A DNA stretch of 40,116 nucleotides from a bacterium (GTDB lineage Bacteria > Patescibacteriota > Doudnabacteria > UBA920 > VMFF01). The stretch is from positions 1 to 40,116 of the forward strand of contig JAKCAE010000011.1 in the NCBI GenBank assembly GCA_021842385.1, written 5' to 3'. This document shows positions 1-7,361 of the stretch, one piece after another. The notes beneath the pieces are model-generated. The model ran no database searches, was not told the DNA's origin, and saw nothing but the letters and a program-made list of their open reading frames with translations. Positions within the stretch are counted from its first letter, which is position 1; each line of letters begins with the position of its first letter. The position numbers were made by a program, and so were the translations under genes.

Positions 1-2866
1 CCGGATGAGGAAAATGAGGTGGGGCAGGAGGTGTTTCTCCGCTAGATGAAACTGGTATCCCCTTAGCTTTCATATCAACCAATAATTTTTCCTCTAAACG
101 CTTCTGGCTAGTGCCAACCAAAGAGAAGTTTGCTAATTCCGCTTCACTAAGCCCCGCTTCTTGTCCATTTTGATCTAAACGGTAGTATACATTTTTTCCA
201 CCAGAACCTTTTTTTCTGAAAATTACTCTCTTTTCCTCACCCGGCTTAACCAAGTTCTCTACCTCTGGTGGCAAGTAATCTTTATAATCCCTATGCCCAG
301 GGTTAACGTTACGAGCACGGTTATAGTATCTAATTGCTAAATCTCTATGATTCTGTATTAAGTATTTAAGCTTCTGAACTTGTTCGATATTCTTAAATCC
401 TCCGACCATACCAGTATTTTTATCAACCAAAGAACCCATACTGTCTTCCATCGTTGATTGACTAAGGGGCACATTCCTTTCTTCCATCTTTTTAATAAAC
501 GCTTCGTAAACTCGATTAATTTTTGGTGAACCGTCGGAATTTCTTTCGCCATACTTATCAAAGAACTCCATACCCTTTGTACTAATCTTAGACAGGTCTT
601 CAGTACTAAAATTTTCCAATTGAGCAAGAAGTCTCTCTTCTCTTGCAGCAGTAATCTCCTTAACCTGCTTACCAAGCCTTCGCACCTCTGAATTCACCTC
701 TGGATTATTATATATATCAGCATCACTAAATCCTTGGCTACGTAACTTAGCAACTTCAGAATCAAAAGCACTATCCGCTGCCTGAAATTCTTTTAGATCA
801 ACAAGTTGTAGACCAATCCCCAAAGGATTTTTATTCTTCTTTGCAATATCATTAAGAGTATCTTGCAGTCTTGTTTGATCATGTTCACCATTCAAAACTT
901 GTGACAAAAACCTATAATTCCCTTGTGTGGAAAATTTACTACCATCGCCACCTAGCGCAACAGAATTGTATTCATCATACAACTTCCTCTGTTTGTTATT
1001 CATGTATGTAGCCTGCAGCAAGGAGTTGATTTGTTCTTGAGTTTCATGGTTTGGTTTGGTAGCCATTTTAGCCATCAGGCGTCTAAGTATTTTTGCATTT
1101 TCAGCTGGGGACTTAGTAAGGTATTGAGAAAGATATTCCTGCTCTTGCTTCTCTATTGCAGTTTTCATGCCTTCATTAATCTCGCCTGTTTCCCAATAAT
1201 GTTGCTGTTCTTGAGCTGCTCCTTTTATCACATCTTTTGCTTTCTCTTCATGGTGATGCTGTGCTTCCCAATACTTCTCTGCGACAATATCAGCATTCAA
1301 AGCGCTAAACCCAATTTTCTTAGCCAAACCCTTAACACCTCTAGCAAAATTGAGACCACCTTTGCGCTCTCCTGTTATTGGATCACGGTCGTAAAAAGTT
1401 TCCCCTCTGGCATTAGTAAGCGGCGAACTCCAGTTTGCCGTTGCTCTTCGCTTGTACTTTTGTGCTCTTGAATATGCACTCTCTAATCCCATCTCTATTG
1501 GTTTAACGCCAACAAAGTGTGTTGCTTTCTCCACAGCTCCGGTAATAGCCCCCGCTCCGAAGGTACCCAGCTCTTTGGCAACTTCAAGTCCTGCCATTAA
1601 ACAAACAAGCAACAAAATGCTCGACAGCGAGTTATACGCAAATTGAGCTGCAGTGTTTACTCCACCTGTAGTTAAAGATGTGTTTTCTGTTGCTTTGGCA
1701 AGAAACTTTGACTGAGAAACAGCAATTACAGCACAAAGATGTAAAAAGAATCCTAAGATTGGCGTCTGAAAAGCATACTTTAAGAAATTACTCCACCACT
1801 TCATTGCTTCGTGATGTGTATCAGGTAAAATCATGCCAACATAGGCAATTGGAGATAACATTAACAAAAGCCAAAGAGCAACAATTCGAATTACCAAAAA
1901 AGCGGCAATGGCTGCAAAAACAAAGAATGTCCCAACCGCGAATATGAAATATACAAGGGTTGCGATTAAATCAGCAAAGCTGCCATGGAAAACACCCTTA
2001 GAAATATTCTGAAGAGGAGAAACCATCAATTGATGCGCGAGAGCATTTAAAACGTCCTTGTTGTTTGGTAGAAACTGCGTTTGGAAAGTATCTGCAACCC
2101 CAAGAATAAGCTGTGCTACCACTAAGCTAAAATTAACAGCAATAGCCATTAAAACCAGCTCAGGAATCAAATGTTTGTAGTTATACTTTTCAACACGCAA
2201 AAGCGTTGCCATGCCAAGAATTATCATGGCAATAATGAAAAGAATGTTCGCAACATTCCTGACAAAAACCCAACCAACTAATATAACTGCGGAAAATGAA
2301 GCATCGTGTGGCTGAATAGTTAAAAGAACCTGAATTATCGGAATGATGATACTATTCAACAAGAAATATAAAAGCCCAACTATACCAAAAGCCAAAGTTT
2401 GTAAAATCTTATTTACGATCCCAAAAAGCGGATCAAGAATGGTATCAGCAACAGTTTTTCCTGTGCCTTCGATAGCAGGAGGGGTTGTTACTGCTTTTGC
2501 CTCACTAATTTTACCCTGAGCTTGATACGAAGTATTTGCTTGAAGATCTTTTACAATCACCTTAACAACACTGCCATCAGAAGCAGCAAATTGGATGGGA
2601 TTTTTGTTGTCATATCTGGTGACCTGGGCCTTGTCATCAAAGTTCCAATGGATTTCAAACCTATTTGTATTACAGGAGTTGTTAGCACAGGAAATTGGAT
2701 TGCTGTTAAACAATACTGTCGCAAAATAGTCCATAACAGCGGCATTTACTGCTCCTGTCTGCTTAAATTCAACCTTTAAAGATATGGTATCAGCTGCGGA
2801 AACCTGTGCGTTTGGCGTTAAAAACCCTAAAAAACTAAAGACCAAAGCAAAAAATAGCCCAGCCAT
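1..2866 (-). CDS. VirB6/TrbL-like polytopic membrane protein of a type IV secretion-like system (C terminus outside window)
   Basis: I translated this frame by hand; it is open from an ATG at 2866 to base 1, at least 955 residues. Residues 1-25 are a hydrophobic signal-like segment, followed by an extracytoplasmic domain of about 110 residues with two cysteines near 59 and 64. Several membrane segments lie between about 150 and 430 and include LSPIAYVGMILP followed by WW, the SPIA...LP...WW pattern of VirB6/TrbL channel proteins. After about 440 comes a long, charged, mostly helical soluble region, ending at the edge in a proline-rich stretch. VirB6 proteins form the inner-membrane channel of conjugation and DNA-uptake machines. 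Alternative start: TTG at 2917, 17 codons upstream; neither start has a clear ribosome-binding site. Separated from the upstream operon by a terminator and its own promoter. The family call is good; the substrate is unknown. Confidence 0.75.
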   Translation of the reverse strand, partial: MAGLFFALVFSFLGFLTPNAQVSAADTISLKVEFKQTGAVNAAVMDYFATVLFNSNPISCANNSCNTNRFEIHWNFDDKAQVTRYDNKNPIQFAASDGSVVKVIVKDLQANTSYQAQGKISEAKAVTTPPAIEGTGKTVADTILDPLFGIVNKILQTLAFGIVGLLYFLLNSIIIPIIQVLLTIQPHDASFSAVILVGWVFVRNVANILFIIAMIILGMATLLRVEKYNYKHLIPELVLMAIAVNFSLVVAQLILGVADTFQTQFLPNNKDVLNALAHQLMVSPLQNISKGVFHGSFADLIATLVYFIFAVGTFFVFAAIAAFLVIRIVALWLLLMLSPIAYVGMILPDTHHEAMKWWSNFLKYAFQTPILGFFLHLCAVIAVSQSKFLAKATENTSLTTGGVNTAAQFAYNSLSSILLLVCLMAGLEVAKELGTFGAGAITGAVEKATHFVGVKPIEMGLESAYSRAQKYKRRATANWSSPLTNARGETFYDRDPITGERKGGLNFARGVKGLAKKIGFSALNADIVAEKYWEAQHHHEEKAKDVIKGAAQEQQHYWETGEINEGMKTAIEKQEQEYLSQYLTKSPAENAKILRRLMAKMATKPNHETQEQINSLLQATYMNNKQRKLYDEYNSVALGGDGSKFSTQGNYRFLSQVLNGEHDQTRLQDTLNDIAKKNKNPLGIGLQLVDLKEFQAADSAFDSEVAKLRSQGFSDADIYNNPEVNSEVRRLGKQVKEITAAREERLLAQLENFSTEDLSKISTKGMEFFDKYGERNSDGSPKINRVYEAFIKKMEERNVPLSQSTMEDSMGSLVDKNTGMVGGFKNIEQVQKLKYLIQNHRDLAIRYYNRARNVNPGHRDYKDYLPPEVENLVKPGEEKRVIFRKKGSGGKNVYYRLDQNGQEAGLSEAELANFSLVGTSQKRLEEKLLVDMKAKGIPVSSSGETPPAPPHFPHP

Positions 2867-2944
2867 TCTTTTTTTACTGCTCTGCTTTTTGTGGATTATT
2901 TTTGTTTCGGAAATCAAGTTATTTTTATTAACTTTCTCAAAATT

Positions 2945-2973
2945 ATTATCTCATAAATCCAAGCAAAAGACAA
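2945..2973 (-). promoter_or_regulatory. Promoter of the VirB6-like gene, with an overlapping palindrome
   Basis: On the minus strand TTGTCT (2968-2973) and GATAAT (2945-2950) are 17 bases apart. The -35 lies in a perfect 6-1-6 palindrome, GACAAA-A-TTTGTC (2969-2981), which could be an operator. Both sit between the terminator at 2993 and the start codon at 2866. Confidence 0.45.
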
Positions 2974-2992
2974 ATTTTGTCAAACTAAGTTT

Positions 2993-3013
2993 AAAGGCGG
3001 CAAAGCCGCCTTT
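2993..3013 (-). terminator. Hairpin terminator after the 3029-4012 gene
   Basis: AAAGGCGGC and GCCGCCTTT form a 9-bp stem around a 3-base loop, 16 bases after the stop codon at 3029. The T-tract is weak, so it may only partly separate the upstream genes from the VirB6-like gene. Confidence 0.6.
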
Positions 3014-3028
3014 AAGGATCATTAAAAA

Positions 3029-4012
3029 CTAAAACTGGAAATCGTTGGGATTAAAGTCCACCCCTTCCTTAGAGACATCTTCTTGCAAGGAATTTGGACT
3101 ATCTTTAATCGTATCACCGATTTTTTGAGAAGTTGTTTTCTTTCCGCCGAGAAGCATTTTGATAAACTGCTGCATGACATCAACATGGTCTAGTGGCTTT
3201 AACTGTTCCCCGAAGATTTTATCGATCTTGGTGTCAATTTGATCAGAAACAAACTTTGCCGAATTTTTGATGTTACAAACAAGGTTTCCTTTGTTATCTT
3301 TACTGCTGCAATCAAGCTGGTCTTTGTTGCCCTGACTATTTTGTATGTTTGCTGCTGCTCCTGACTGAGCTTTTAGCCAATCTGTTTCTGCTTGAGCTTC
3401 ATAAACGAGCTTTTGTCCTTGTGGCGTAGAAACTAAAGGATCTTCTAAAACACTTGCCGCAGCATTTCCAGCTGCTGTATACACTTGAGAAAAATCAACT
3501 GCGTTTATAGCTTTTTTCTTGTATACGGGTTTTAAATCAAGAGTCTTTATGCTCTTGTCTGTTGCTGAAAGGATTCTTTGAATATTAGCTTTAGTCAAAA
3601 AGACATCACCAGCTTCTCTGTTTTTAAGCTGCTTGGAAAGATACAAAGTATTAGCAAGGTTCTTTTGATATCCTAAATAATCTGAAATTTTATACTTCTT
3701 CATGACATCATTAACGTAATTTAGCGTGTATTTATGATTTTCTGCGCGAATCATATCAGCGACACAGCTTTTCAAAAGCTCGGTTGCGTTTGCTTTCTTG
3801 TCATCTGTAGGAACTTCAGGAGCACCAAACAATGAAGCCAAAAACCCTGTGGCAAGGCTGGTTAAATATCTGCCAGTCGCGCCTGAAATTCCACCGCAAA
3901 GACTTGTTAAACTAATAGCTTGGGTTTGTTTAGGCAAAAAAACAATACTGCTGGTTGTACCCAGAGCAATTATTAAGAAAAGAGAGGCTATGATTTTTTG
4001 TTTGACTTGCAT
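3029..4012 (-). CDS. Exported protein of unknown function, type IV secretion-associated by context
   Basis: 327 residues. I chose the ATG at 4012 because a strong GGAGGTG ribosome-binding site precedes it and it lies one base after the upstream stop codon; an earlier ATG at 4033 overlaps that gene. The N terminus is a basic, hydrophobic signal peptide of about 32 residues ending KQTQA. The rest is mostly helical and polar, with cysteines near residues 39, 83, 236 and 243 that could form disulfides outside the membrane. No catalytic motif is visible. It follows two single-pass membrane proteins and precedes a VirB6-like gene, so it probably belongs to that envelope machine, for example as a channel-associated or VirB5-like component; that role is inference from position only. 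Confidence 0.6.
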   Translation of the reverse strand: MQVKQKIIASLFLIIALGTTSSIVFLPKQTQAISLTSLCGGISGATGRYLTSLATGFLASLFGAPEVPTDDKKANATELLKSCVADMIRAENHKYTLNYVNDVMKKYKISDYLGYQKNLANTLYLSKQLKNREAGDVFLTKANIQRILSATDKSIKTLDLKPVYKKKAINAVDFSQVYTAAGNAAASVLEDPLVSTPQGQKLVYEAQAETDWLKAQSGAAANIQNSQGNKDQLDCSSKDNKGNLVCNIKNSAKFVSDQIDTKIDKIFGEQLKPLDHVDVMQQFIKMLLGGKKTTSQKIGDTIKDSPNSLQEDVSKEGVDFNPNDFQF

Positions 4013-4013
4013 A

Positions 4014-5000
4014 TTATTGCACCTCCGGAGCATTCTTAATAATATTTGCGGCTTGAGTCACAGAATCTGTGATTTGAGCAATGGTATCACCCAAAGATGA
4101 ATAGACGCTGTAAATCTGATTTGATTCTTCAGAAGCAGCCTGAGTTGCCGGGTCAAGATTAAAAGAAACTTGAGAAACAAAGTCAAGATACTGCTGGTAT
4201 GCCTTAACATAGAGCTGACTTAAACCTAGCAAAGCAGAAGGAACTGAAACTTTTTTAACAGCATCCAAAACTTGGTTTGCTTGAGCTATGTATATATCAA
4301 GACCGGCTGTACTTTGTGCGTCAAAAATATCTCTGGTTGTTGTGTCATCATGCACGATATCAAACCTCTTGGTTGCATCTGAAAGCTCAGTGATGTATTT
4401 AGTCATTGTGCTCTTGTTGTTATCAGGCGTTAAAACAAACATGGTCACATCAATTTCTGGAATCAAAGGCAAACTCTCACGAGCAGACAAGCTGTCTGTG
4501 GAAATGATGACATCATCACCACCTAAACTTCCTGTATTAATACTTTGCACTGTTGATGCTCCATAATATTTATTTATGAAATCCATTGTTGGCATATTGT
4601 AGTCAGCAAGCTCTCTTTGTTCCAAAGGAGTATACCCAGAAGGATCAACAACTTGCTTGTAATTACCGTTTGCATCAGGAATCAACCCTTGATTTATAGC
4701 TGTCTGGTAATCATCAAAGGCTGGCACATTAGCAGCTGTAACAATAGGCTCATCAGAGCGCGGCGTAATTGTTGCAAAAGGCTTTGTCGGATCAACAACA
4801 ACTTTAAACTCGCCCCTGCCTAAACCCGCAGGACTTGGTGTTACAGAAACAAAACCACCAGTTCCTGTTGTTGTGTTATCAGTTGTTCCTGGTTGATTTG
4901 TGTTCGGTTTATTTGATGCCAAAATGGCGATCAAAACGATCGCCAAAAGTGCGGCTATTCCGCCTATGATCAATGTTGTTTTCTTGCTTAAGCCAAACAT
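4014..5000 (-). CDS. Single-pass membrane protein with a helical extracytoplasmic domain, unknown function
   Basis: 328 residues. Residues 9-28 form one membrane segment, followed by a threonine/glycine-rich linker (NTTTGTGG) and an extracytoplasmic domain. The last 100 residues are helical (an IAQANQVLDAVKK-type helix, then LLGLSQLYVKAYQQYLDF). They resemble in style the C-terminal half of the next gene upstream, suggesting two related components. It ends one base before the downstream start codon and lies 24 bases after the upstream gene, so the three are probably co-transcribed from the promoter at 5704-5732. I recognise no named family; a type IV secretion accessory role is inferred from the VirB6-like neighbour. 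Confidence 0.6.
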   Translation of the reverse strand: MFGLSKKTTLIIGGIAALLAIVLIAILASNKPNTNQPGTTDNTTTGTGGFVSVTPSPAGLGRGEFKVVVDPTKPFATITPRSDEPIVTAANVPAFDDYQTAINQGLIPDANGNYKQVVDPSGYTPLEQRELADYNMPTMDFINKYYGASTVQSINTGSLGGDDVIISTDSLSARESLPLIPEIDVTMFVLTPDNNKSTMTKYITELSDATKRFDIVHDDTTTRDIFDAQSTAGLDIYIAQANQVLDAVKKVSVPSALLGLSQLYVKAYQQYLDFVSQVSFNLDPATQAASEESNQIYSVYSSLGDTIAQITDSVTQAANIIKNAPEVQ

Positions 5001-5024
5001 TTGTTTGTATTTTCAATCTCTGCA

Positions 5025-5648
5025 CTATGGCAGAAACAATTGCACGCTGTTATAAAATCCTTGCTTGATATTTGAAAGTTGATTTCTAACTGCTGACAAA
5101 ACCGCATCAATATCTGATTCAGAAACTCCCTCAAAAGTTGCCCCTTGTTTTTGGGAAAATTCTAAATTGTATTCTGCAAGCAACAAGCGATGGTAGTCTT
5201 CAAAAACACTTGGTACGACTAGATTCCCAAGGTCAACCAAAAGCTTATCCTGTTTTTCTAATAGATCCGGAGTCTGCTTAGCAAAAATTAAACCCGCCGC
5301 ATTTTCGCTGTCTATAATTGTTCTAACCTGATTTGCATATTCTGCTAAAGCAGTACTTGAATTATTAGCAGAAAGAGTCACTTTAATGTTTGAAAACTCC
5401 TTGGCAATGTTTGGATTATACTCCGTAGCTCCCAAAACCTGGGCTCCGGTAGAATTACCGCCAATATTTCCTGCAAGCGGCTGATTATTCCAAGATAAAC
5501 CATATTCTTTAGAAGCAAGACGCATCGGACTCTGCACAAAAGCAAAAGAAATCAAAAGAATAGCCACAAAAACAATAAGTGCTACATTCTTAACTCCAAA
5601 ATCCTTTATTTTTGTTTCCACTTGATTTTCCAAGATATTGAGGTCCAT
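5025..5648 (-). CDS. Small single-pass membrane protein, first gene of the type IV secretion-like operon
   Basis: 207 residues. A short cytoplasmic N terminus is followed by a membrane helix at about 22-38 (VALIVFVAILLISFAFV) and a helical outer domain with a segment VFEDYHRLLLAEYNLEFSQ. The pattern of one anchor followed by paired long helices matches the 4014-5000 protein, so the two may be distant paralogues. The ATG at 5648 follows a purine-rich AAGAGAAA stretch. A promoter at 5704-5732, inside the end of rsmA, would give a leader of about 50 bases. No enzymatic motif is seen. Confidence 0.6.
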   Translation of the reverse strand: MDLNILENQVETKIKDFGVKNVALIVFVAILLISFAFVQSPMRLASKEYGLSWNNQPLAGNIGGNSTGAQVLGATEYNPNIAKEFSNIKVTLSANNSSTALAEYANQVRTIIDSENAAGLIFAKQTPDLLEKQDKLLVDLGNLVVPSVFEDYHRLLLAEYNLEFSQKQGATFEGVSESDIDAVLSAVRNQLSNIKQGFYNSVQLFLP

Positions 5649-5703
5649 AAATTTCTCTTAAGTTATTTAAACCCCCACAAAAATCAACGTATTCTTCCCC
5701 CCG

Positions 5704-5732
5704 ATTATATCATAATTAAGAGGCTTTCGCAA
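5704..5732 (-). promoter_or_regulatory. Promoter of the type IV secretion-like operon
   Basis: TTGCGA (5727-5732), a 17-base spacer and TATAAT (5704-5709) preceded by TGA, an extended -10. It overlaps the 3' end of rsmA and reads toward the gene at 5648. Confidence 0.6.
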
Positions 5733-6579
5733 GAAAATCTTTAAGACTCATATATAGCTTAAACCACTGTTCCAAAGAAAGCTCCTGTGGCCTTGCTTTT
5801 GAGTCCACCAAAGAGGCCTCTAACGCCTTTAAAAGAGTTGTTTCTTCCAATCCCAGGTTGTTTTTAAGAGTATTATGGATTTGTTTTCTCTTGCCAGCAA
5901 AAGCTGCTTTAACAAGCCTGAAAAACTCTTTTTCTGAAACATTGAATTTAGGTTTTGCAAGCATGTCTAAGACGAGAATCGCTGAATCAACTTTTGGAGA
6001 TGGAAAAAAGTCTGACTTTGGAACAAAACCTACGATCCTGGGGTTAGAAAAAAGCTGTACTGAAATTGCCAAAATGCTTAAATCCCCTGCTTTTGCTGTA
6101 ATCCTTTGAGCAACCTCTTTCTGCATCAGCAAAACAATCTTAGAAGGTCTGTTTTTAGCAGTGAGTAACATTTCAACAATCTTTCCAGTAATGTAGTATG
6201 GAATATTAGCAACAACTTTGTAACCAGGCTTTAATTCTTGCTGAAAATTAAAATGAGTGATGTCTGCAAAAACTAACTTAACGTTGGCTTTTGATTTCGG
6301 AGTTTTAGAATGCGTTTGTAAATGCTCCCCTAACTGATCTTTTAAAATCGGAAAGTATCGTTGATCCTTTTCTACTGCCAAAACATTAGCTCCTGTTTCA
6401 GAAAGGAGTTTTGTTAAATTTCCAATCCCAGAACCAATCTCTAAAACATCATCACCAGCAGAAAGTTCAGCAGCTGAAACTATTTCCCTCAAAGCATCTT
6501 CATTGATTAAAAAATTCTGTCCTAAAAGGTCATTTGGTCTAAACTTGTACTTTGCAAGCAGTTCCTTAATCTCTCTCAT
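5716..6579 (-). CDS. rsmA: 16S rRNA (adenine-N6,N6)-dimethyltransferase RsmA/KsgA
   Basis: 287 residues, normal for the family. KsgA dimethylates two adjacent adenines in the 3'-terminal hairpin of 16S rRNA using S-adenosylmethionine and acts as a late checkpoint in 30S assembly. Visible motifs in order: LGQNFL near residue 19, the SAM-binding LEIGSGIGNLT near 46, and the catalytic NIPYYITG motif near 125 (the NxPY/F signature of N6-adenine methylation). The C-terminal helical domain contains AFAGKRKQIHNTL, as usual. The start overlaps the stop of the upstream phosphatase-like gene as ATGA, so the two are translationally coupled. Confidence 0.95.
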   Translation of the reverse strand: MREIKELLAKYKFRPNDLLGQNFLINEDALREIVSAAELSAGDDVLEIGSGIGNLTKLLSETGANVLAVEKDQRYFPILKDQLGEHLQTHSKTPKSKANVKLVFADITHFNFQQELKPGYKVVANIPYYITGKIVEMLLTAKNRPSKIVLLMQKEVAQRITAKAGDLSILAISVQLFSNPRIVGFVPKSDFFPSPKVDSAILVLDMLAKPKFNVSEKEFFRLVKAAFAGKRKQIHNTLKNNLGLEETTLLKALEASLVDSKARPQELSLEQWFKLYMSLKDFLAKAS

Positions 6580-7121
6580 ATTTCTACAGTCCTTACTTCC
6601 AAATTAGAAATGTTTCCTATGAGCACACCGGTGATATAGAAATACAGGACGCGTATAACGCCCTCACTTGTAACTAACAAAATAGGCTTGTCGTTACCGG
6701 CATTTTCAAGTTTAACACGTTCCAAAAATTCAACGACTCTTCTTGTGAAATGCTTAACATTTTCTCCACCAATATCTGAATAGTCAAACTGCAGGGCATA
6801 ATCTTTTTCCAAAGTATGACCGGGATATTTTTCTTCTGCCTCTTTCCAACTTAAACCAGAACAATCTCCGTAATCGCGCTCATTAACATCAGAATCGTAA
6901 ACAACAGGAAGATTTAATGTTTCATTAATCAAAGCAACGGTTTGTTTAACCCGCAGCAAATCTCCACCATATATTTTAACAATATCCTTAGGTAATCTCT
7001 TGCCCAAATCACGCACTAAATCAGCACCCTTAGGATCCAAGGGTTCATTTGAACGAATACCGTTTAAAAGACCTTTTTCGTTCATCTTTGTCAGTCCATG
7101 TCTAACCATTATTAACTGCAT
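6576..7121 (-). CDS. Histidine-phosphatase (phosphoglycerate mutase) fold protein, second catalytic His replaced
   Basis: 181 residues. The start at 7121 (MQLIMVRHG) puts the RHG motif at the N terminus as expected; the longer open frame to 7298 would run through the tRNA-like element and is spurious. Visible family features are RHG (nucleophile His), an arginine in DLLRVKQT and the acidic ERDYGDCSG segment. The C-terminal motif, normally SHGG-IR with the second catalytic histidine, reads TSEGVIR here. Family members with that change are usually weak or non-enzymatic, so the substrate cannot be guessed. It overlaps rsmA by four bases. An extended -10 lies six bases before the ATG, suggesting a leaderless transcript. 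Confidence 0.75.
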   Translation of the reverse strand: MQLIMVRHGLTKMNEKGLLNGIRSNEPLDPKGADLVRDLGKRLPKDIVKIYGGDLLRVKQTVALINETLNLPVVYDSDVNERDYGDCSGLSWKEAEEKYPGHTLEKDYALQFDYSDIGGENVKHFTRRVVEFLERVKLENAGNDKPILLVTSEGVIRVLYFYITGVLIGNISNLEVRTVEI

Positions 7122-7127
7122 ACATAC

Positions 7128-7136
7128 ATCATACCA
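7128..7136 (-). promoter_or_regulatory. Extended -10 promoter, probable leaderless start for the 7121 gene
   Basis: TGG-TATGAT on the minus strand ends six bases before the ATG at 7121. Initiation about seven bases downstream would fall on the start codon. No convincing -35. Confidence 0.45.
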
Positions 7137-7141
7137 AATAC

Positions 7142-7167
7142 AAAACCGCCTGTAGAGGCGGCTTTTT
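7142..7167 (-). terminator. Hairpin terminator downstream of the tRNA-like element
   Basis: GCCGCC and GGCGGT with a six-base loop, T-rich on both sides. On the minus strand it ends any transcript from the helicase and tRNA-like region before the phosphatase-like gene. Confidence 0.6.
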
Positions 7168-7240
7168 GTATTCTTTGGGGTAATTCCCCGGAAACAGCTT
7201 ACCATTAACACAATACCAAGAAGAATTAAAATAGTCAAAG

Positions 7241-7316
7241 TGGTGGACGGGAGGAGAATCGAACTCCCAAAGAAACAGATGGTAAGCCATTTCCACACAC
7301 CAGTGTTAGCCCGCCC
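7241..7316 (-). tRNA. tRNA-like element with canonical T arm, acceptor and CCA but no normal anticodon arm
   Basis: 76 bases on the minus strand. The 3' end is a proper tRNA: T stem and loop GGGAG-TTCGATT-CTCCT, acceptor strand CCCGTCC, discriminator A and encoded CCA. The 5' strand GGGCGGG pairs with the acceptor with one G-U. Between them I could not place a normal D arm plus a five-base-pair anticodon stem with seven-base loop. The segment TGG-AAATGGCTTA-CCA looks like the D arm of a leucine tRNA but is displaced by about 12 bases, and nothing resembling an anticodon arm follows it. It may be a rearranged tRNA-Leu pseudogene, a tRNA-like RNA, or a tRNA I failed to fold. No anticodon is assigned. 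Confidence 0.45.
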
Positions 7317-7361
7317 ATAACCGACAAGCTAACACATCAAGATTAAACAAAGATTAACTAA

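Noticed and set aside
358-675. Minus-strand 105-codon frame in the VirB6-like region
   Set aside because: It is an out-of-frame shadow; the real minus-strand frame runs uninterrupted from 2866 to base 1 with membrane-protein character.
7122-7298. N-terminal extension of the phosphatase-like protein
   Set aside because: It passes through a terminator hairpin and the tRNA-like element, and the family begins directly before the RHG motif.
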